From Thermococcus sp. SY098 (GTDB taxonomy: Archaea > Methanobacteriota_B > Thermococci > Thermococcales > Thermococcaceae), in assembly GCF_035621495.1 (NCBI RefSeq), contig NZ_CP141821.1, positions 1,020,760-1,084,759 of the forward strand: DNA of 64,000 bases. Direction: 5' to 3'. Below, one piece after another: positions 1 through 9,570 of the stretch. A program made the translations under genes and the position numbers. The stretch's first letter is position 1, and each line of letters starts with the position of its first letter. Below the pieces are notes generated by a model that was not told where the DNA came from, ran no database searches, and saw only the letters and a list, made by a program, of their open reading frames with translations.

Positions 1-2
1 AA

Positions 3-80
3 AAATTTGTATGTGCATATTGTGAAGTTAGATACTGTCCAAAAAAAGTTGCTTTGGAAAATATAAGTGCAAAAACTTAA
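3..80 (+). CDS. C-terminal end of a Cys-rich protein (partial)
   Basis: An open frame enters from the left edge and ends at TAA 78-80. Its last 25 residues include CAYC followed five residues later by another Cys (VRYC), which looks like a zinc-binding tail. The stop overlaps the stop of the convergent acylphosphatase gene by three bases, the same tight 3'-to-3' packing seen elsewhere in the window. The family cannot be named from so short a tail, and a chance open frame is possible. Confidence 0.45.
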   Translation, partial: KFVCAYCEVRYCPKKVALENISAKT

Positions 81-352
81 CCAACAACCCTAAACCCTTT
101 CTCTCCCTTTGGTTCTTCCCACTTCACCTCAACTCTCGTAACCCTTGCAAATATTGGACCTTGATGTGCCCAGCCAATTAAAGCTTCAACTCTCTCCCTT
201 TCTCCCTCTATCACCGCTTCAACGCTGCCATCTGGCAGATTTCTGACCCATCCACTTACTCCAAGCTTTCTCGCTTCACGCTGCATGCTCCATCTAAAGC
301 CAACCCCTTGAACTCTTCCATAGATTCTTAGATGTGCTCTTACGATCTCCAT
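77..352 (-). CDS. acyP: Acylphosphatase
   Basis: This 91-residue protein has the normal length for acylphosphatase, a small ferredoxin-like-fold enzyme that hydrolyses acyl phosphates such as 1,3-bisphosphoglycerate or carbamoyl phosphate. The sequence shows the phosphate-binding loop GRVQGVGFR near residues 13-21, with the catalytic Arg, and the catalytic Asn in GWVRNLPDG. It is transcribed leftward, divergently from cutA. The 75-base gap to cutA should contain both promoters. It is probably a monocistronic housekeeping enzyme. Confidence 0.93.
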   Translation of the reverse strand: MEIVRAHLRIYGRVQGVGFRWSMQREARKLGVSGWVRNLPDGSVEAVIEGERERVEALIGWAHQGPIFARVTRVEVKWEEPKGEKGFRVVG

Positions 353-426
353 CCCGATCCCCGATAAAAATAACCCAACGTAAGATTTAAGTTTATCCTT
401 GGGAGGTTATAAACGGAGGTGTGAAA

Positions 427-741
427 ATGAGTGAGATGATACTCGTGTATACGACATTTCCGGATTGGGAGAGTGCAGAAAGGATAGTCAAGGAGCTGCT
501 TGAAAAAAAGCTTGTAGCGTGTGTCAATTTAAGAGAGCATAAGGCGTTTTACTGGTGGGAAGGCAAAATAGAGGAGGATACCGAAGTAGGTGCAATCCTT
601 AAGACAAAAGTGGAGCTTTGGGATGAGCTTAAAAAGGAACTCAAAGAAAAGCACCCTTACACAGTTCCAGCAATAATTAGAATTGATGTCGACACCGTAA
701 ATAAAGAATATCTCAAGTGGCTGTTAGAGGTCACAAAATGA
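427..741 (+). CDS. cutA: CutA1 divalent cation tolerance protein
   Basis: The 104-residue product has the CutA1 pattern: an N-terminal beta strand with [13 protein letters not shown], the segment LVACVNL, the aromatic [11 protein letters not shown] and a C-terminal [11 protein letters not shown]. CutA1 forms very stable trimers. Its molecular function is debated (copper tolerance or metal binding). An in-frame GTG lies at 421, but GGAGGT at 415-420 is correctly spaced only for ATG 427. The stop overlaps the next start in an ATGA at 738-741, so the two genes are probably translationally coupled. Confidence 0.92.
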   Translation: MSEMILVYTTFPDWESAERIVKELLEKKLVACVNLREHKAFYWWEGKIEEDTEVGAILKTKVELWDELKKELKEKHPYTVPAIIRIDVDTVNKEYLKWLLEVTK

Positions 742-1325
742 TCAGAAAGGTAAAGCCCCAGATCAGGGTCATTGGTTTTGATGACGGTACTTTTTCTTTT
801 AAATCCAAGGTGGGAAGAGACAGGACCATCCTTATTGGAGTTGTTATGAAAGGTTCTCAGGATGTTGTTGGAATTCTATGCAGATGGATTGAAGTTGACG
901 GGAGAGATGCAACAGAAAAGATGATTGACGCTATTGTGAATTCCCGCTTTAAAGATTTGAGAGTAATAATGCTGAAGGGCATAACATATGCCGGCTTTAA
1001 TATCGTTGACATCGAGAAGCTCGGCAAGGAGACAGGTTTACCTGTTATTGTTGTTATCAGAAAAAGACCAGAGTTAAAAGCCATGGAGAACGCCTTGAAA
1101 AAGCATTTTCCAGATGCTGAAGAAAGAATTAGGCTGCTAAGAAAGGGTGGAGAGATAAGAGAGCTAATCCCCGGGAAGTTGTTCTACCAAGCTTATGGAA
1201 TTGAACCAAAAACGGCAGAGGAAATAATCAAAATAACTCAAAAAAGCTCTCTAATTCCGGAGCCTCTAAGATTGGCTCACATGATAGCTTCAGCAGTTAT
1301 GACTGGGGAGTCGAAGAAGGAGTAG
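738..1325 (+). CDS. DUF99 (UPF0215) family protein
   Basis: The 195-residue protein starts [23 protein letters not shown] near the N-terminus and the later [14 protein letters not shown] stretch are typical of the archaeal DUF99/UPF0215 family. From family knowledge, it is distantly related to endonuclease V-like folds, but no activity is established. The ATG overlaps the cutA stop by four bases, and this decides the start over an upstream GTG frame. The 3' end overlaps the convergent small membrane protein gene by 29 bases. Confidence 0.85.
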   Translation: MIRKVKPQIRVIGFDDGTFSFKSKVGRDRTILIGVVMKGSQDVVGILCRWIEVDGRDATEKMIDAIVNSRFKDLRVIMLKGITYAGFNIVDIEKLGKETGLPVIVVIRKRPELKAMENALKKHFPDAEERIRLLRKGGEIRELIPGKLFYQAYGIEPKTAEEIIKITQKSSLIPEPLRLAHMIASAVMTGESKKE

Positions 1326-1659
1326 ATTTTTCTTTCCGCATTGGCTGAACTTTTGTTCTGAAAAGTCCTTCGATGAAGTCGGTCCCAGAGTAACCAATTG
1401 CAATCAATCCCAGAGCCATTTCCCTGGTTATCTCCTGCTCACCCCAATAGAGGCTAACAATCCCTAAAACTCCAGCGGTTGCGCCAATTAACATGCTGAT
1501 AACAAGCCTCTTCATGTCGAAAGCTTCTTTGAATTCTCTTCCCTCTGAAACAGCTTTCTCTTGAACTTTCTTGACCCCAATAATCACCCTTATCATCTGT
1601 CCAGTCATTCCCAAGAACATACCCAGCAATATATAATACAAAGCCTCAGGTGGTGTCAT
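1297..1659 (-). CDS. Small integral membrane protein, unknown
   Basis: The 120-residue protein has a hydrophobic N-terminal helix (about residues 7-27), a charged linker ([23 protein letters not shown]), two further hydrophobic segments (about 52-70 and 82-100) and a polar Ser/Pro/Lys-rich tail. I do not recognise a family. It ends inside the 3' end of the DUF99 gene. Its 5' end lies about 70 bases from the promoter of the divergent SRP RNA gene. Confidence 0.7.
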   Translation of the reverse strand: MTPPEALYYILLGMFLGMTGQMIRVIIGVKKVQEKAVSEGREFKEAFDMKRLVISMLIGATAGVLGIVSLYWGEQEITREMALGLIAIGYSGTDFIEGLFRTKVQPMRKEKSTPSSTPQS

Positions 1660-1728
1660 TTTTAAGCCCTCGTAAATATATGGGTTCCTTCCTAATAAGA
1701 TTGTTGAATTTTTGGATTATACCAAACC

Positions 1729-1737
1729 TTTATATAA
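1729..1737 (+). promoter_or_regulatory. TATA box of the SRP RNA gene
   Basis: TTTATATAA, with an AACC-type BRE on its left flank, is centred about 26 bases upstream of the predicted 5' end of the 7S RNA at 1759. This is the standard archaeal TBP/TFB spacing. Confidence 0.75.
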
Positions 1738-1758
1738 CCATCATCTCTACTTTTAAAT

Positions 1759-2075
1759 GGCGGCGGACTAGGCTGGGGGGTTCGGCGTCCCCTGTAACCC
1801 GAAACCGTCGATATGCGGGGGCCGAAGCCCGAGGGGCGGTTCCTGAATCCAGCGGCGGAAGCCGGGGTAAACGATGAGCCCTCGTCCCACGGGGCCGGCG
1901 GTGGGCGGGGCGGAGCTGAAGGGCTCCGCTAACGCCCTTTGCCCGCCGAACCCCGCAAGGCCCGGAAGGGAGCAGCGGTAGGCGGGACGTTCGGCGCTCG
2001 TGGGGTAGCGGGGGCGAGGGAGTCCCGGTGGAAGCCGCTGGAGGAGGGTTCCCACCCTCGGGCGCGTCCGCCGCC
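1759..2075 (+). ncRNA. ffs: Archaeal 7S signal recognition particle RNA
   Basis: A GC-rich block of about 317 bases stands out from the AT-rich surroundings. Its ends pair perfectly over ten bases (GGCGGCGGAC at 1759-1768 with GTCCGCCGCC at 2066-2075). The conserved helix 8 loop for SRP54 is visible as GCCCGGAAGGGAGCAGC near 1960-1976. The length matches archaeal SRP RNA. A TATA box sits 26 bases upstream, and a T-rich run at 2083-2087 is a probable terminator. Reading frames across it are spurious. Confidence 0.96.
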
Positions 2076-2155
2076 GTAAGAATTTTTGTGTTTTACAATT
2101 AGTGAGGCAAAACTTATTAAACAATAGCCCCTCCTTTAGCACTTAGGTGTAAAAA

Positions 2156-3055
2156 ATGCTGAGCATTGAAGTTGCCAAACTTAAACTTGAGAATCCCCTC
2201 ATCTTAGCTTCTGGTATCGCAGATATGACTCCAGACTTACTTAGGCGAGCACACAAGGAAGGGGCTGGAGCTGTTGTGACAAAGTCAATTGGGATTGAAC
2301 CGAGAAAAGGCTACGAAAATCCAACGATAGTTGAGCTTCCTTACGGTCTGATTAACGCTATGGGACTTCCAAATCCTGGATGGGAAGCGTTTTATGAAGA
2401 ATTCAAAAATGAGAAATTTGATTTCCCTGTAATAGTCTCAATCTTCGGAAAAGATGAGAGAGAGTTTGCTTTTCTTGCTGAAAAGCTGGACGAAGTTGCA
2501 GATGCTTTTGAGCTCAACTTAAGTTGCCCTCATGCTAAGGGCTATGGCATGGAAATTGGACAGAACCCAGAGATGGTGTACAAGGTCGTTAAAGCCGTCA
2601 AAGACACCACGGATAAGCCAGTAATAGCGAAGTTAACCCCAAATATTGATGATATAACAAAAATCGGGCTGGCAGCAGAAAGAGCAGAAGCTGATGCCGT
2701 TTCAGCCATTAACACAGTCAAAGCTGTTGCAATTGATATCTACGCAAGAAGACCAATTTTGAGCAACAAAGTGGGTGGCTACTCTGGGCCAGGAATCAAG
2801 CCAATTGCCCTGAGAGCTGTGTATGATTTGGCAAAATCTCTTGATATCGATATCATTGGAGTTGGAGGAATAACGACATGGCAGGATGCCGTTGAGTTCT
2901 TAATGGCGGGTGCAAAGGCTCTGCAGATTGGAACTGCAGTCTCATTGAGAGGATTTAAAGTTTTTAAAGAAATTAATGAAGGAATAGGGAGATTTTTAAA
3001 TGAGGAAGGGTTTAATAGCATAGAGGAGATAGTAGGGATAGCCCTGGAGGGATAA
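2156..3055 (+). CDS. pyrD: Dihydroorotate dehydrogenase (class 1)
   Basis: The 299-residue TIM-barrel flavoprotein oxidises dihydroorotate to orotate in pyrimidine synthesis. Visible signatures are [10 protein letters not shown], the active-site loop [11 protein letters not shown] with its Cys, KLTPN, and the FMN phosphate-binding [19 protein letters not shown] near the C-terminus. An AGGTG site six bases upstream supports ATG 2156. The 1B form usually works with the iron-sulfur subunit PyrK, which is not adjacent here. queC follows after two bases, suggesting one transcript. Confidence 0.93.
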   Translation: MLSIEVAKLKLENPLILASGIADMTPDLLRRAHKEGAGAVVTKSIGIEPRKGYENPTIVELPYGLINAMGLPNPGWEAFYEEFKNEKFDFPVIVSIFGKDEREFAFLAEKLDEVADAFELNLSCPHAKGYGMEIGQNPEMVYKVVKAVKDTTDKPVIAKLTPNIDDITKIGLAAERAEADAVSAINTVKAVAIDIYARRPILSNKVGGYSGPGIKPIALRAVYDLAKSLDIDIIGVGGITTWQDAVEFLMAGAKALQIGTAVSLRGFKVFKEINEGIGRFLNEEGFNSIEEIVGIALEG

Positions 3056-3057
3056 AA

Positions 3058-3786
3058 ATGAGGAGAGCAGTTGTCTTATTCAGCGGCGGTTTAGATTCAA
3101 CAGCTTGCCTGTACTGGGCAAAGAAAAATTATGATGAAGTTATCATGCTCACGATAAATTATGGCAGCAACGAGGAGAAAGCAACAAACAAGGTAGCAGA
3201 GTTTTTCTCAAAAGAGCTGAACATCCCACTCAAAATTATTAAACTCGACTTCTTAGAGGAGTTCTCTAAGCTTAGGGGGACTACATTAGTTGGAGGAGAA
3301 ACGCCAAGAGTTACAGCAAGAGACTTAGAAAACATGGAGAGAGCTCAAGAAACTGCTAAAAGTGTTTGGGTTCCAGCGAGAAATGTAGTGTTGATCTCTG
3401 TGGCGGCATCACTTTTGGATGCCCTTGGAGGAGGGGACATTATAGTAGGATTCAACGCAGAAGAAGGTGCAACTTTTCCAGATAACACACCGGAATTCGT
3501 TGAAAGGATGAACGAGATGCTGAGATATGGGGCGTTGAGTGAAGTCAAAGTCGTTGCACCGCTGATAAACCTTGATAAAAAAGGCATTGCAAAGCTTTTG
3601 AAGGAGCTGAATGCAAAATACGAATATTCAAACTCATGCTATATGCCAAAAGGCTTCACAGAGGATGGAAAGCCAATCCACTGCGGAGAATGTGAAAGCT
3701 GTGTAAGAAGACACCGTGGTTTAATGGAAGGCATAGGGGAAGACAAAACAGTATATGCAGTCAAACCCAAAATTGAAATTGCTTAA
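3058..3786 (+). CDS. queC: 7-cyano-7-deazaguanine synthase
   Basis: The 242-residue enzyme converts 7-carboxy-7-deazaguanine to preQ0 using ATP and ammonia. In archaea preQ0 feeds archaeosine at tRNA position 15. The N-terminal PP-loop [12 protein letters not shown] is clear. The C-terminal zinc site is present as NSCY followed by CGECESC. The gene begins two bases after the pyrD stop. Its TAA overlaps the stop of the convergent THUMP gene. Confidence 0.95.
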   Translation: MRRAVVLFSGGLDSTACLYWAKKNYDEVIMLTINYGSNEEKATNKVAEFFSKELNIPLKIIKLDFLEEFSKLRGTTLVGGETPRVTARDLENMERAQETAKSVWVPARNVVLISVAASLLDALGGGDIIVGFNAEEGATFPDNTPEFVERMNEMLRYGALSEVKVVAPLINLDKKGIAKLLKELNAKYEYSNSCYMPKGFTEDGKPIHCGECESCVRRHRGLMEGIGEDKTVYAVKPKIEIA

Positions 3787-4277
3787 AGCTCAACTTCTTT
3801 TTTAATTATCTCATCTGGCTTAATGACACTAATCGCAGTTCTGTTCCCCAAAACCTCGATCCACACATACCAGTCAGGATTGTCCAAGTTTACCACAGCA
3901 TTCAAGTTTTCCTTGATCTTTGCACCAAGCTCAGTCTCTATTTCCTTGCTTGAGCGTATCCAGTTTCCTCTCCTTTTACAACGAACGGCAAAGCTTTCCC
4001 CTTCCTTAATCCTGGCCTTTGCAAGTTTGAAGCCTTCCTCAATTATATCCTCCTTCCTGCTCCTGACAAACTTCTCAAGGGGGATAATCTTGAAAATCGC
4101 AGTTGTTTCAAAGCCCTTTAAAATTTCCAAAGCTTCCTCCTTTTTAAGGTTAGTTTTAACGATTAAAACCCCTCTCCATCTTGTTCTCCTTATCTTGACA
4201 TCACCCAATGCCCATTCGAGTTCTAAACTTGCATCTCCCTCCCTGCCCGAAGGCACAGTGACGAGTAACGTTGTCAT
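3783..4277 (-). CDS. THUMP-domain RNA-binding protein
   Basis: The 164-residue protein consists largely of a THUMP-type module. It starts [25 protein letters not shown], has [12 protein letters not shown], and contains [13 protein letters not shown] in the segment where THUMP domains place their conserved basic RNA-binding residues. No catalytic domain is attached, so it is probably a stand-alone tRNA-binding partner. GGGAGGTGAA immediately upstream fixes the start at 4277; longer in-frame extensions lack a ribosome site. It is divergent from the AAA+ gene. Confidence 0.82.
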   Translation of the reverse strand: MTTLLVTVPSGREGDASLELEWALGDVKIRRTRWRGVLIVKTNLKKEEALEILKGFETTAIFKIIPLEKFVRSRKEDIIEEGFKLAKARIKEGESFAVRCKRRGNWIRSSKEIETELGAKIKENLNAVVNLDNPDWYVWIEVLGNRTAISVIKPDEIIKKEVEL

Positions 4278-4342
4278 TTTTTCACCTCCCATGAACAAGC
4301 TTTTATATTTATACGTTCCAAAATTTAAACTTGGTGGGTAAA

Positions 4343-5551
4343 ATGGAAAAGCCAAGCACACTTAAAGTTTATCCCTCTCCTTCCTATGAGGTATACGGCT
4401 TGTCAAGAAATCCATTTGGAGAACTTGCAAGTGAGGGAATCGAGGACATAGAGAGCATTCATGTTTACCAAGAGGTCGATATGAAGCTGTCGATGATAAT
4501 ATCCGAGGTAATCGGCAATAAAAGCTCAATCGCATTTTCCATCGTTGGGCCCTTGGGAATGGGAAAAACCCAGAGGCTGAAAAGTATTGCCAAGGCAATA
4601 AGCGAACGGGGAGGGAAAGCAATCTACGTCAAGGTGGACACCAATGATATTTTAAAAATTACACGAGATCTTTTTAATTCAATGAAGCCGCCAAAGAGCA
4701 GAACAAACATATTCTTGGAAAATTTGAGCAGAAAGCTTGGTTTTATTGACCGCTTAGAGAAGATGTTATCCTCAACTCAGGAGTATAAATCAAGGGATAT
4801 AGCAGAAATGCTGACAAAGGAGCTCAGCAAATATCCATATTCTGCCCTCCTCCTCGATGAGCTTGAGAACATGCAGAGTGCAAGGGAGCAGGAAAAAATC
4901 CAGTTTTTTGAAATGCTGAGGCACTTCATAAGCAACATGCCTCCCGGATGCATAGTGGCTTTCGCGTGCATTCCGGAGGCTTACGAGGAGTACACAAAAA
5001 TTTTTCCTGCATTCTTTATGCGTCTACACTATGAATTCAAGCTCAGACCTATGAGTCTTGAGGAGACATTTGAGCTTGTCAAGAAGAGGTTAAATAAAGT
5101 CAGAATCAGGGACACAGACGATCCCATTTATCCCTTTACTGAAGAGGCAATAAAACTCATTCACGAACTTGGAAAAGGTAATCCCAGACAGATTTTAAGG
5201 CTGTTGCATTACGTGCTGAGCGAAGCCAGCAAACACAAATTTGACCCCATTGATGATTACGTTGTTACAACAATTCTTGAAGAGCCAAAGAACTTAGAGG
5301 AGTACCTAACAAGGATTCCAAAAGACTACAGAGATTTGGTTGAAGCGATAGTCTACAAGTTTAACGGAGGACCAGTAAGCTATATTCAGGTTGCAAAAGA
5401 GGTTAAAAAGCCAGGCATTCAGGTTTATGAACATCTTGAAGAACTGATAAGGTTGGGATTCCTCATTGGAGATCCAAAAGGCAACTATAAAGTCCCAGAC
5501 TATGTTAGAAGATTCCTTGAGCAGGAAAAGAAAGAGGAGGAAAGTGGATGA
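4343..5551 (+). CDS. AAA+ ATPase with C-terminal winged helix (Orc/Cdc6-like)
   Basis: The 402-residue protein has a P-loop GPLGMGKT at about residues 69-76, Walker B ALLLDELENM, a sensor-like region, and GNPRQILRLLHYVL typical of the Orc1/Cdc6-like AAA lid. A winged-helix segment (VSYIQVAKEVKK through HLEELIRLGFL) ends it. The start ATG 4343 follows GGTGGG; an in-frame TTG at 4331 is less likely. It overlaps the next gene by four bases. Its function is not established. It is not the canonical replication initiator as far as I can tell. Confidence 0.78.
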   Translation: MEKPSTLKVYPSPSYEVYGLSRNPFGELASEGIEDIESIHVYQEVDMKLSMIISEVIGNKSSIAFSIVGPLGMGKTQRLKSIAKAISERGGKAIYVKVDTNDILKITRDLFNSMKPPKSRTNIFLENLSRKLGFIDRLEKMLSSTQEYKSRDIAEMLTKELSKYPYSALLLDELENMQSAREQEKIQFFEMLRHFISNMPPGCIVAFACIPEAYEEYTKIFPAFFMRLHYEFKLRPMSLEETFELVKKRLNKVRIRDTDDPIYPFTEEAIKLIHELGKGNPRQILRLLHYVLSEASKHKFDPIDDYVVTTILEEPKNLEEYLTRIPKDYRDLVEAIVYKFNGGPVSYIQVAKEVKKPGIQVYEHLEELIRLGFLIGDPKGNYKVPDYVRRFLEQEKKEEESG

Positions 5552-6078
5552 ACTATGATGAGCATGTGCTTGGGGGGATTATTACATACCCCCTTGCTGT
5601 TTTGACTGCATCTCTCCTCAGAACATACCTAAATGTGCCCTTCCAGCTTAGTTTCATGGCAATGGCACTTGGTTATGCATTCTACGTCTTAGGAAGCGAC
5701 TTACCGGACATGGATCATCCAGATGCCCTTATTCACAGAGGAACAAAACCAATCGTGGCGGTTGCAATTGGAATTTCAGCTTTTCTGAAGTTCAGCGAAA
5801 TTTCAATAACGAAATATGAATGGGCAAATTTAACGATAGCCTGGGGAATTGCTGTGCTTTTTGCATTCGCCTCCTGGTACATTTTCTCCACAATAATGCC
5901 CAAACACCGGGGCATAGTCCATTCAGTGGGCTTTGCCTGTGTATACGGTCTGCTTGGATTTGCATTGCCAGTTTATGGTCTTAGACTGCATTGGGAAGAG
6001 GGATTGTTTGTAGGATTTGCGGCATTTATGGGATACCTACTTCACTTGATTTTAGATAAGCAGGTTAAGTTGCTTTGA
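5548..6078 (+). CDS. Membrane-bound metal-dependent hydrolase (YdjM/DUF457 type)
   Basis: The 176-residue multi-span membrane protein carries the metal-ligand pattern of the YdjM/DUF457 family: an N-terminal His (DEHVLGG), GSDLPDMDHPDA, KHRGIVHS and LHLILDK near the end. About four hydrophobic segments separate these motifs. Family members are predicted hydrolases acting at the membrane; the substrate is unknown. ATGA overlap with the ATPase gene implies translational coupling, so the ATPase and this protein probably belong to one process. Confidence 0.85.
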   Translation: MNYDEHVLGGIITYPLAVLTASLLRTYLNVPFQLSFMAMALGYAFYVLGSDLPDMDHPDALIHRGTKPIVAVAIGISAFLKFSEISITKYEWANLTIAWGIAVLFAFASWYIFSTIMPKHRGIVHSVGFACVYGLLGFALPVYGLRLHWEEGLFVGFAAFMGYLLHLILDKQVKLL

Positions 6079-6150
6079 AATTATTACACAAGTTTGCCCA
6101 ATAATGCTTTTAAATTGTTCAATCGGATGTAGGGTTGGGGGTGAGTCAAG

Positions 6151-7140
6151 ATGTTCAGTTTAACAGGCTTTTCAAAAGGAAAGGAAGAAAAAACAACTTG
6201 GGATGTTGTAATCATTGGTGCTGGACCAGCTGGATATACAGCAGCAATCTACACAGCGAGATTTGGACTTGAGACCATAATCATAAGCAAAGACCTCGGA
6301 GGGAACATGGCATTAACAGACCTCATTGAAAACTATCCAGGATTCCCGGAGGGAATCAGTGGTTCAGAGCTCAACAGAAGGATGTACGACCAGGTAAGGA
6401 AGTACAACGTTGATGTGATATTCGATGAAGTGGAGAAGATTGAAAAAGGAGAATGCCCGTACTATGAAGGAAAATGCTACTGGATGATTTATACAAAGAA
6501 TGGTAGAGTTTACAAGGCAAAAACCGTTATTATAGCCGTTGGAGCAGAACCAAGGAAGCTCAACATCCCAGGAGAAAAGGAGCTTACTGGCAGGGGAGTG
6601 AGCTACTGTGCAACATGTGATGGTCCCCTTTTTGTCGGGAAAGAAGTGATAGTTGTTGGCGGTGGGAACACTGCACTGCAGGAAGCATTATATCTCCACA
6701 GCATTGGCGTTAAAGTTACACTTGTTCACAGGAGGGACAAGTTCAGAGCTGACAAGATTCTCCAAGATAGATTCAAAGAAGCTGGCATTCCAGCAATTTT
6801 AAACACTGTCGTAATTGAAATAAAGGGAAAGGAGAAAGTTGAATCTGTTGTGCTTAAGAACGTAAAGACTGGAGAGGTTTTCGAGAAGAAAGTTGATGGT
6901 GTGTTCATATTCATCGGCTACGAGCCAAAGACGGACTTCGTTAAACATCTTGGCATTACAGATGAATGGGGTTACATACCCGTTGACATGTACATGAGGA
7001 CAAAAGCTCCCGGTATATTCGCCGCGGGAGATATAACAAATGTTTTCAAGCAGATTGCCGTAGCAGTAGGTCAAGGTGCAATTGCAGCGAACTCTGCAAA
7101 GGAATTCATTGAGAGCTGGATGGAAAAGAATGGTGCCTAA
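6151..7140 (+). CDS. trxB: Thioredoxin reductase
   Basis: The 329-residue flavoprotein shows the FAD motif IIGAGPAGYTAA, the redox-active CATC in SYCATCDGPLF, the nucleotide motif VVGGGNTALQEA and GIFAAGDITN near the C-terminus. It passes electrons from NAD(P)H to thioredoxin or glutaredoxin-like partners, central to thiol redox control in Thermococcales. GGGGGTGA upstream supports ATG 6151. No partner thioredoxin is adjacent. A TATA-like TTTTAAAT near 6110 is a likely promoter. Confidence 0.95.
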   Translation: MFSLTGFSKGKEEKTTWDVVIIGAGPAGYTAAIYTARFGLETIIISKDLGGNMALTDLIENYPGFPEGISGSELNRRMYDQVRKYNVDVIFDEVEKIEKGECPYYEGKCYWMIYTKNGRVYKAKTVIIAVGAEPRKLNIPGEKELTGRGVSYCATCDGPLFVGKEVIVVGGGNTALQEALYLHSIGVKVTLVHRRDKFRADKILQDRFKEAGIPAILNTVVIEIKGKEKVESVVLKNVKTGEVFEKKVDGVFIFIGYEPKTDFVKHLGITDEWGYIPVDMYMRTKAPGIFAAGDITNVFKQIAVAVGQGAIAANSAKEFIESWMEKNGA

Positions 7141-7244
7141 TTTCAACTTTTTCTGCTTTTTCTCGAAACTTTTTCGAACAAAGCTGTCCACTAATGAGCA
7201 TAGAATTATATAGCATAACTGCAACTCTTCTTTGGTGAGCTAAA

Positions 7245-8582
7245 ATGGTGAAGAGACCTGTTGTTAAAGAACTTCCCGGGCCGAAGGCAAAAGAGGTTAT
7301 TGAGAGGAACTTTGAGCTTTTAGCAGTTACGACCCAAGATCCGGATGCCTTGCCAATTGTTATCGAGAGAGGAGAAGGAATTATGGTCTACGACGTTGAT
7401 GGCAATGCTTTCTATGACTTTGGAAGCGGTGTTGGTGTTCTTAATGTTGGACATGTACACCCACGGGTCATTGAGGCTATAAAAAGACAAGCCGAGAAGT
7501 TCACGCACTTTGCCTTAAACGATTTCTTCTATGAAAACGCTGTAATCCTGGCTCAAAAGCTTGCTGAGCTTTCTCCAGGAGACTTTCCAAAGAAGGTAGT
7601 CTATCAGAACAGCGGTGCTGAAGCTAACGAAGTTATGATGAAGCTTGTCAAGTACGGAACAGGAAGGAAGAGATTCATAGCATTCTACCATGCATTCCAC
7701 GGAAGAACACAGGCTGTTCTCAGCTTAACGGCAAGCAAGTGGGTTCAGCAGGAGAGATTCTTCCCAACAATGCCCGGCGTTGAGCACGTTCCATACCCAA
7801 ACCCATACAGAAACCCGTGGCACATTGACGGTTATGCCGATCCTAAGGAACTTGTAAACAGGGTCATAGAGTTCATTGAGGAGTATGTCTTCAGGCACGT
7901 TCCACCAGAGGAAGTTGGAGCAATTGTCTTTGAGCCGATACAGGGTGAAGGAGGCTACGTAGTTCCACCAAGGGAGTTCTTCAAGGAGCTTAAGAAGCTT
8001 GCAGACAAGTACGGCATTCTTTTGGCAGACGACGAAGTTCAGATGGGCGTTGGAAGGACTGGGAAGTTCTGGGCAATTGAGCACTTTGGAATTGCACCGG
8101 ACACAATTCAGTTCGGTAAAGCTATTGGTGGAGGAATTCCATTAGCTGGTGTCGTGCACAGAGCTGACATAGCTTTTGACAAGCCGGGAAGGCATGCATC
8201 AACATTCGGTGGGAACCCAGTGGCTATTGCTGCTGCTCTTGAAGTCGTCGAAATTGTCAAAGAGCTGTTGCCTCACGTTCAGGAAGTTGGCGATTACCTC
8301 CACAAGAGGCTCAAGGAGTTTGAGGAGAAATACGAAGTTATCGGCGATGCAAGAGGTCTCGGATTAGCTCAAGCGGTGGAGTTTGTTAAGAACAAGGATA
8401 CAAAGGAGAAGAACCCAGAGGTCAGGAACAAGGTTGTCAAAGAAGCCGCTAAGAGAGGTTTAATCCTCCTCGGCTGTGGTGACAACTCACTGAGATTCAT
8501 TCCACCATTGATCGTTACCAAAGAAGAGATTGATATCGCCATGGAGATTTTTGAAGAAGCCCTCAAAGCAGCCCTTAAGTGA
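7245..8582 (+). CDS. Class III aminotransferase, probable ornithine aminotransferase
   Basis: The 445-residue PLP enzyme has the class III core: NSGAEANE, the cofactor loop [41 protein letters not shown] and the Schiff-base Lys in QFGKAIGGG. From memory its N-terminus ([21 protein letters not shown]) and overall sequence resemble the Pyrococcus ornithine aminotransferase described from P. horikoshii rather than the related amino acid racemases, but the two groups are close. GGTGA ahead of ATG 7245 supports the start. Confidence 0.85.
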   Translation: MVKRPVVKELPGPKAKEVIERNFELLAVTTQDPDALPIVIERGEGIMVYDVDGNAFYDFGSGVGVLNVGHVHPRVIEAIKRQAEKFTHFALNDFFYENAVILAQKLAELSPGDFPKKVVYQNSGAEANEVMMKLVKYGTGRKRFIAFYHAFHGRTQAVLSLTASKWVQQERFFPTMPGVEHVPYPNPYRNPWHIDGYADPKELVNRVIEFIEEYVFRHVPPEEVGAIVFEPIQGEGGYVVPPREFFKELKKLADKYGILLADDEVQMGVGRTGKFWAIEHFGIAPDTIQFGKAIGGGIPLAGVVHRADIAFDKPGRHASTFGGNPVAIAAALEVVEIVKELLPHVQEVGDYLHKRLKEFEEKYEVIGDARGLGLAQAVEFVKNKDTKEKNPEVRNKVVKEAAKRGLILLGCGDNSLRFIPPLIVTKEEIDIAMEIFEEALKAALK

Positions 8583-8642
8583 CCCCCATTTCTTATTTTT
8601 TAATTTCTAAACCGCTTGGATGCAAAATCTTTATAAATATCA

Positions 8643-8664
8643 ATTTCAAGTTTTAACTTGAAAT
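8643..8664. promoter_or_regulatory. 22-bp perfect palindrome at the ECF S-component promoter
   Basis: ATTTCAAGTT, two bases, then AACTTGAAAT form a perfect dyad with ten-base arms. A TATA-like CTTTATAAATAT lies at 8630-8641 and the ribosome site at 8676-8682, so the dyad covers the expected transcription start. This is where an archaeal repressor would act. The regulator is unknown; a ligand-responsive repressor of vitamin uptake is an inference. Confidence 0.65.
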
Positions 8665-8689
8665 CACTAATAAAGCGGAGGTGTGAAAT

Positions 8690-9292
8690 ATGGAGTTTGA
8701 GGCTATTGGAACATACGCTAAGCCAATTCTTGCACTCGCCGTTTTGGCATATTTTGCGTACATCTTTGTAATTAAAAAAGAAGAGTTCAAAAAAGCCCAA
8801 GTTGTTGCAATTTCAGCTGTTATGACAGCTTTAGTCACAGTTGCGACAATTGTAATTCAAGTTCCAACACCTCCAACAAGAGGATACATAAACCTTGGAG
8901 ACACAATGGTCATGCTGAGCGGTGTGCTGTTTGGTCCCCTTATAGGAGCATTTGCAGGCGGCTTTGGTTCAGCTCTGGCAGATGCGATTACAGGTTATGC
9001 CCACTGGGCACCTTTCACACTGATTATAAAAGGACTCGAAGGGCTGGTTGTAGGATACATATCATACAGAAGAGAAGATTTCACTGGGATACTCATAGGG
9101 ACTATAATCGGCGGATTCATAATGGTCTCCGGATACTTCCTTGTTGAAGTGTTCTTCTACGGTTATCCAAGTGCACTCGTTGAAGTTCCAGGAAATACAC
9201 TTCAAGCAGTCAGTGGCATAATTGTGGGTGGAGGAATTGGATATATAATAAAGAGAGGATATCCAGACATAATGAACCTCATCCAAACTTAA
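8690..9292 (+). CDS. ECF transporter S component
   Basis: The 200-residue membrane protein has about six hydrophobic segments. It has the S-component features RGYINLGDTMVMLSG and FGPLIGAFAGGFGSALADAITGY. These proteins bind a vitamin or similar small molecule and dock on a shared EcfA-EcfA'-EcfT module. No ATPase or T component is adjacent, so it must use an energising module encoded elsewhere. The substrate cannot be assigned. GGAGGTG precedes ATG 8690. The stop overlaps the stop of the convergent gene by four bases. Confidence 0.85.
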   Translation: MEFEAIGTYAKPILALAVLAYFAYIFVIKKEEFKKAQVVAISAVMTALVTVATIVIQVPTPPTRGYINLGDTMVMLSGVLFGPLIGAFAGGFGSALADAITGYAHWAPFTLIIKGLEGLVVGYISYRREDFTGILIGTIIGGFIMVSGYFLVEVFFYGYPSALVEVPGNTLQAVSGIIVGGGIGYIIKRGYPDIMNLIQT

Positions 9293-9570
9293 ACCTTCTG
9301 TATCTCCTCCCACATATCCTTTTCTTTAAAAAGAAGCCCGATTGATATCCTCCTTGATGCCCTTTTCAGCTGTCCCAGATATTGGGAATCAGCTATCACA
9401 GCATCAGAGTTGAGCTCTTTTATCTCATAAACGGCAAGATGACAATCTTTAAGCACTTCGGATGCATGCTTTAGGAACTCTGGACCTGCGAGCATTATAT
9501 CCGGATTTAAGCCTTCTTCCCTGAGCTCATTGATAGTTGTTTTCACAAGCTCGTAGATTTCTTCCTTCAC
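9289..9570 (-). CDS. Candidate A-domain (family 4) encapsulin-like protein
   Basis: The 93-residue protein has a helical N-terminus, then [38 protein letters not shown] and RRISIGLLF. This order of a GP-aromatic helix, a short strand and an exposed ADxxYLGQLK strand resembles the HK97 A-domain fragments called family 4 encapsulins, known from hyperthermophiles and recalled as occurring next to cargo genes including deoC. The GTG start overlaps the deoC TGA (GTGA), so the two are translationally coupled. The assignment is by remembered pattern, not by search. Confidence 0.6.
   Translation of the reverse strand: MKEEIYELVKTTINELREEGLNPDIMLAGPEFLKHASEVLKDCHLAVYEIKELNSDAVIADSQYLGQLKRASRRISIGLLFKEKDMWEEIQKV

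Noticed and set aside
1650-2142. Protein-coding frames on both strands across 1650-2142
   Set aside because: They lie in the GC-rich SRP RNA, which lacks stops in several frames; there is no ribosome site and the RNA structure explains the sequence.
3823-4341. 172-codon plus-strand frame antisense to the THUMP gene
   Set aside because: It is the complement of a well-supported gene with ribosome site and conserved domain; composition is typical of an antisense shadow.
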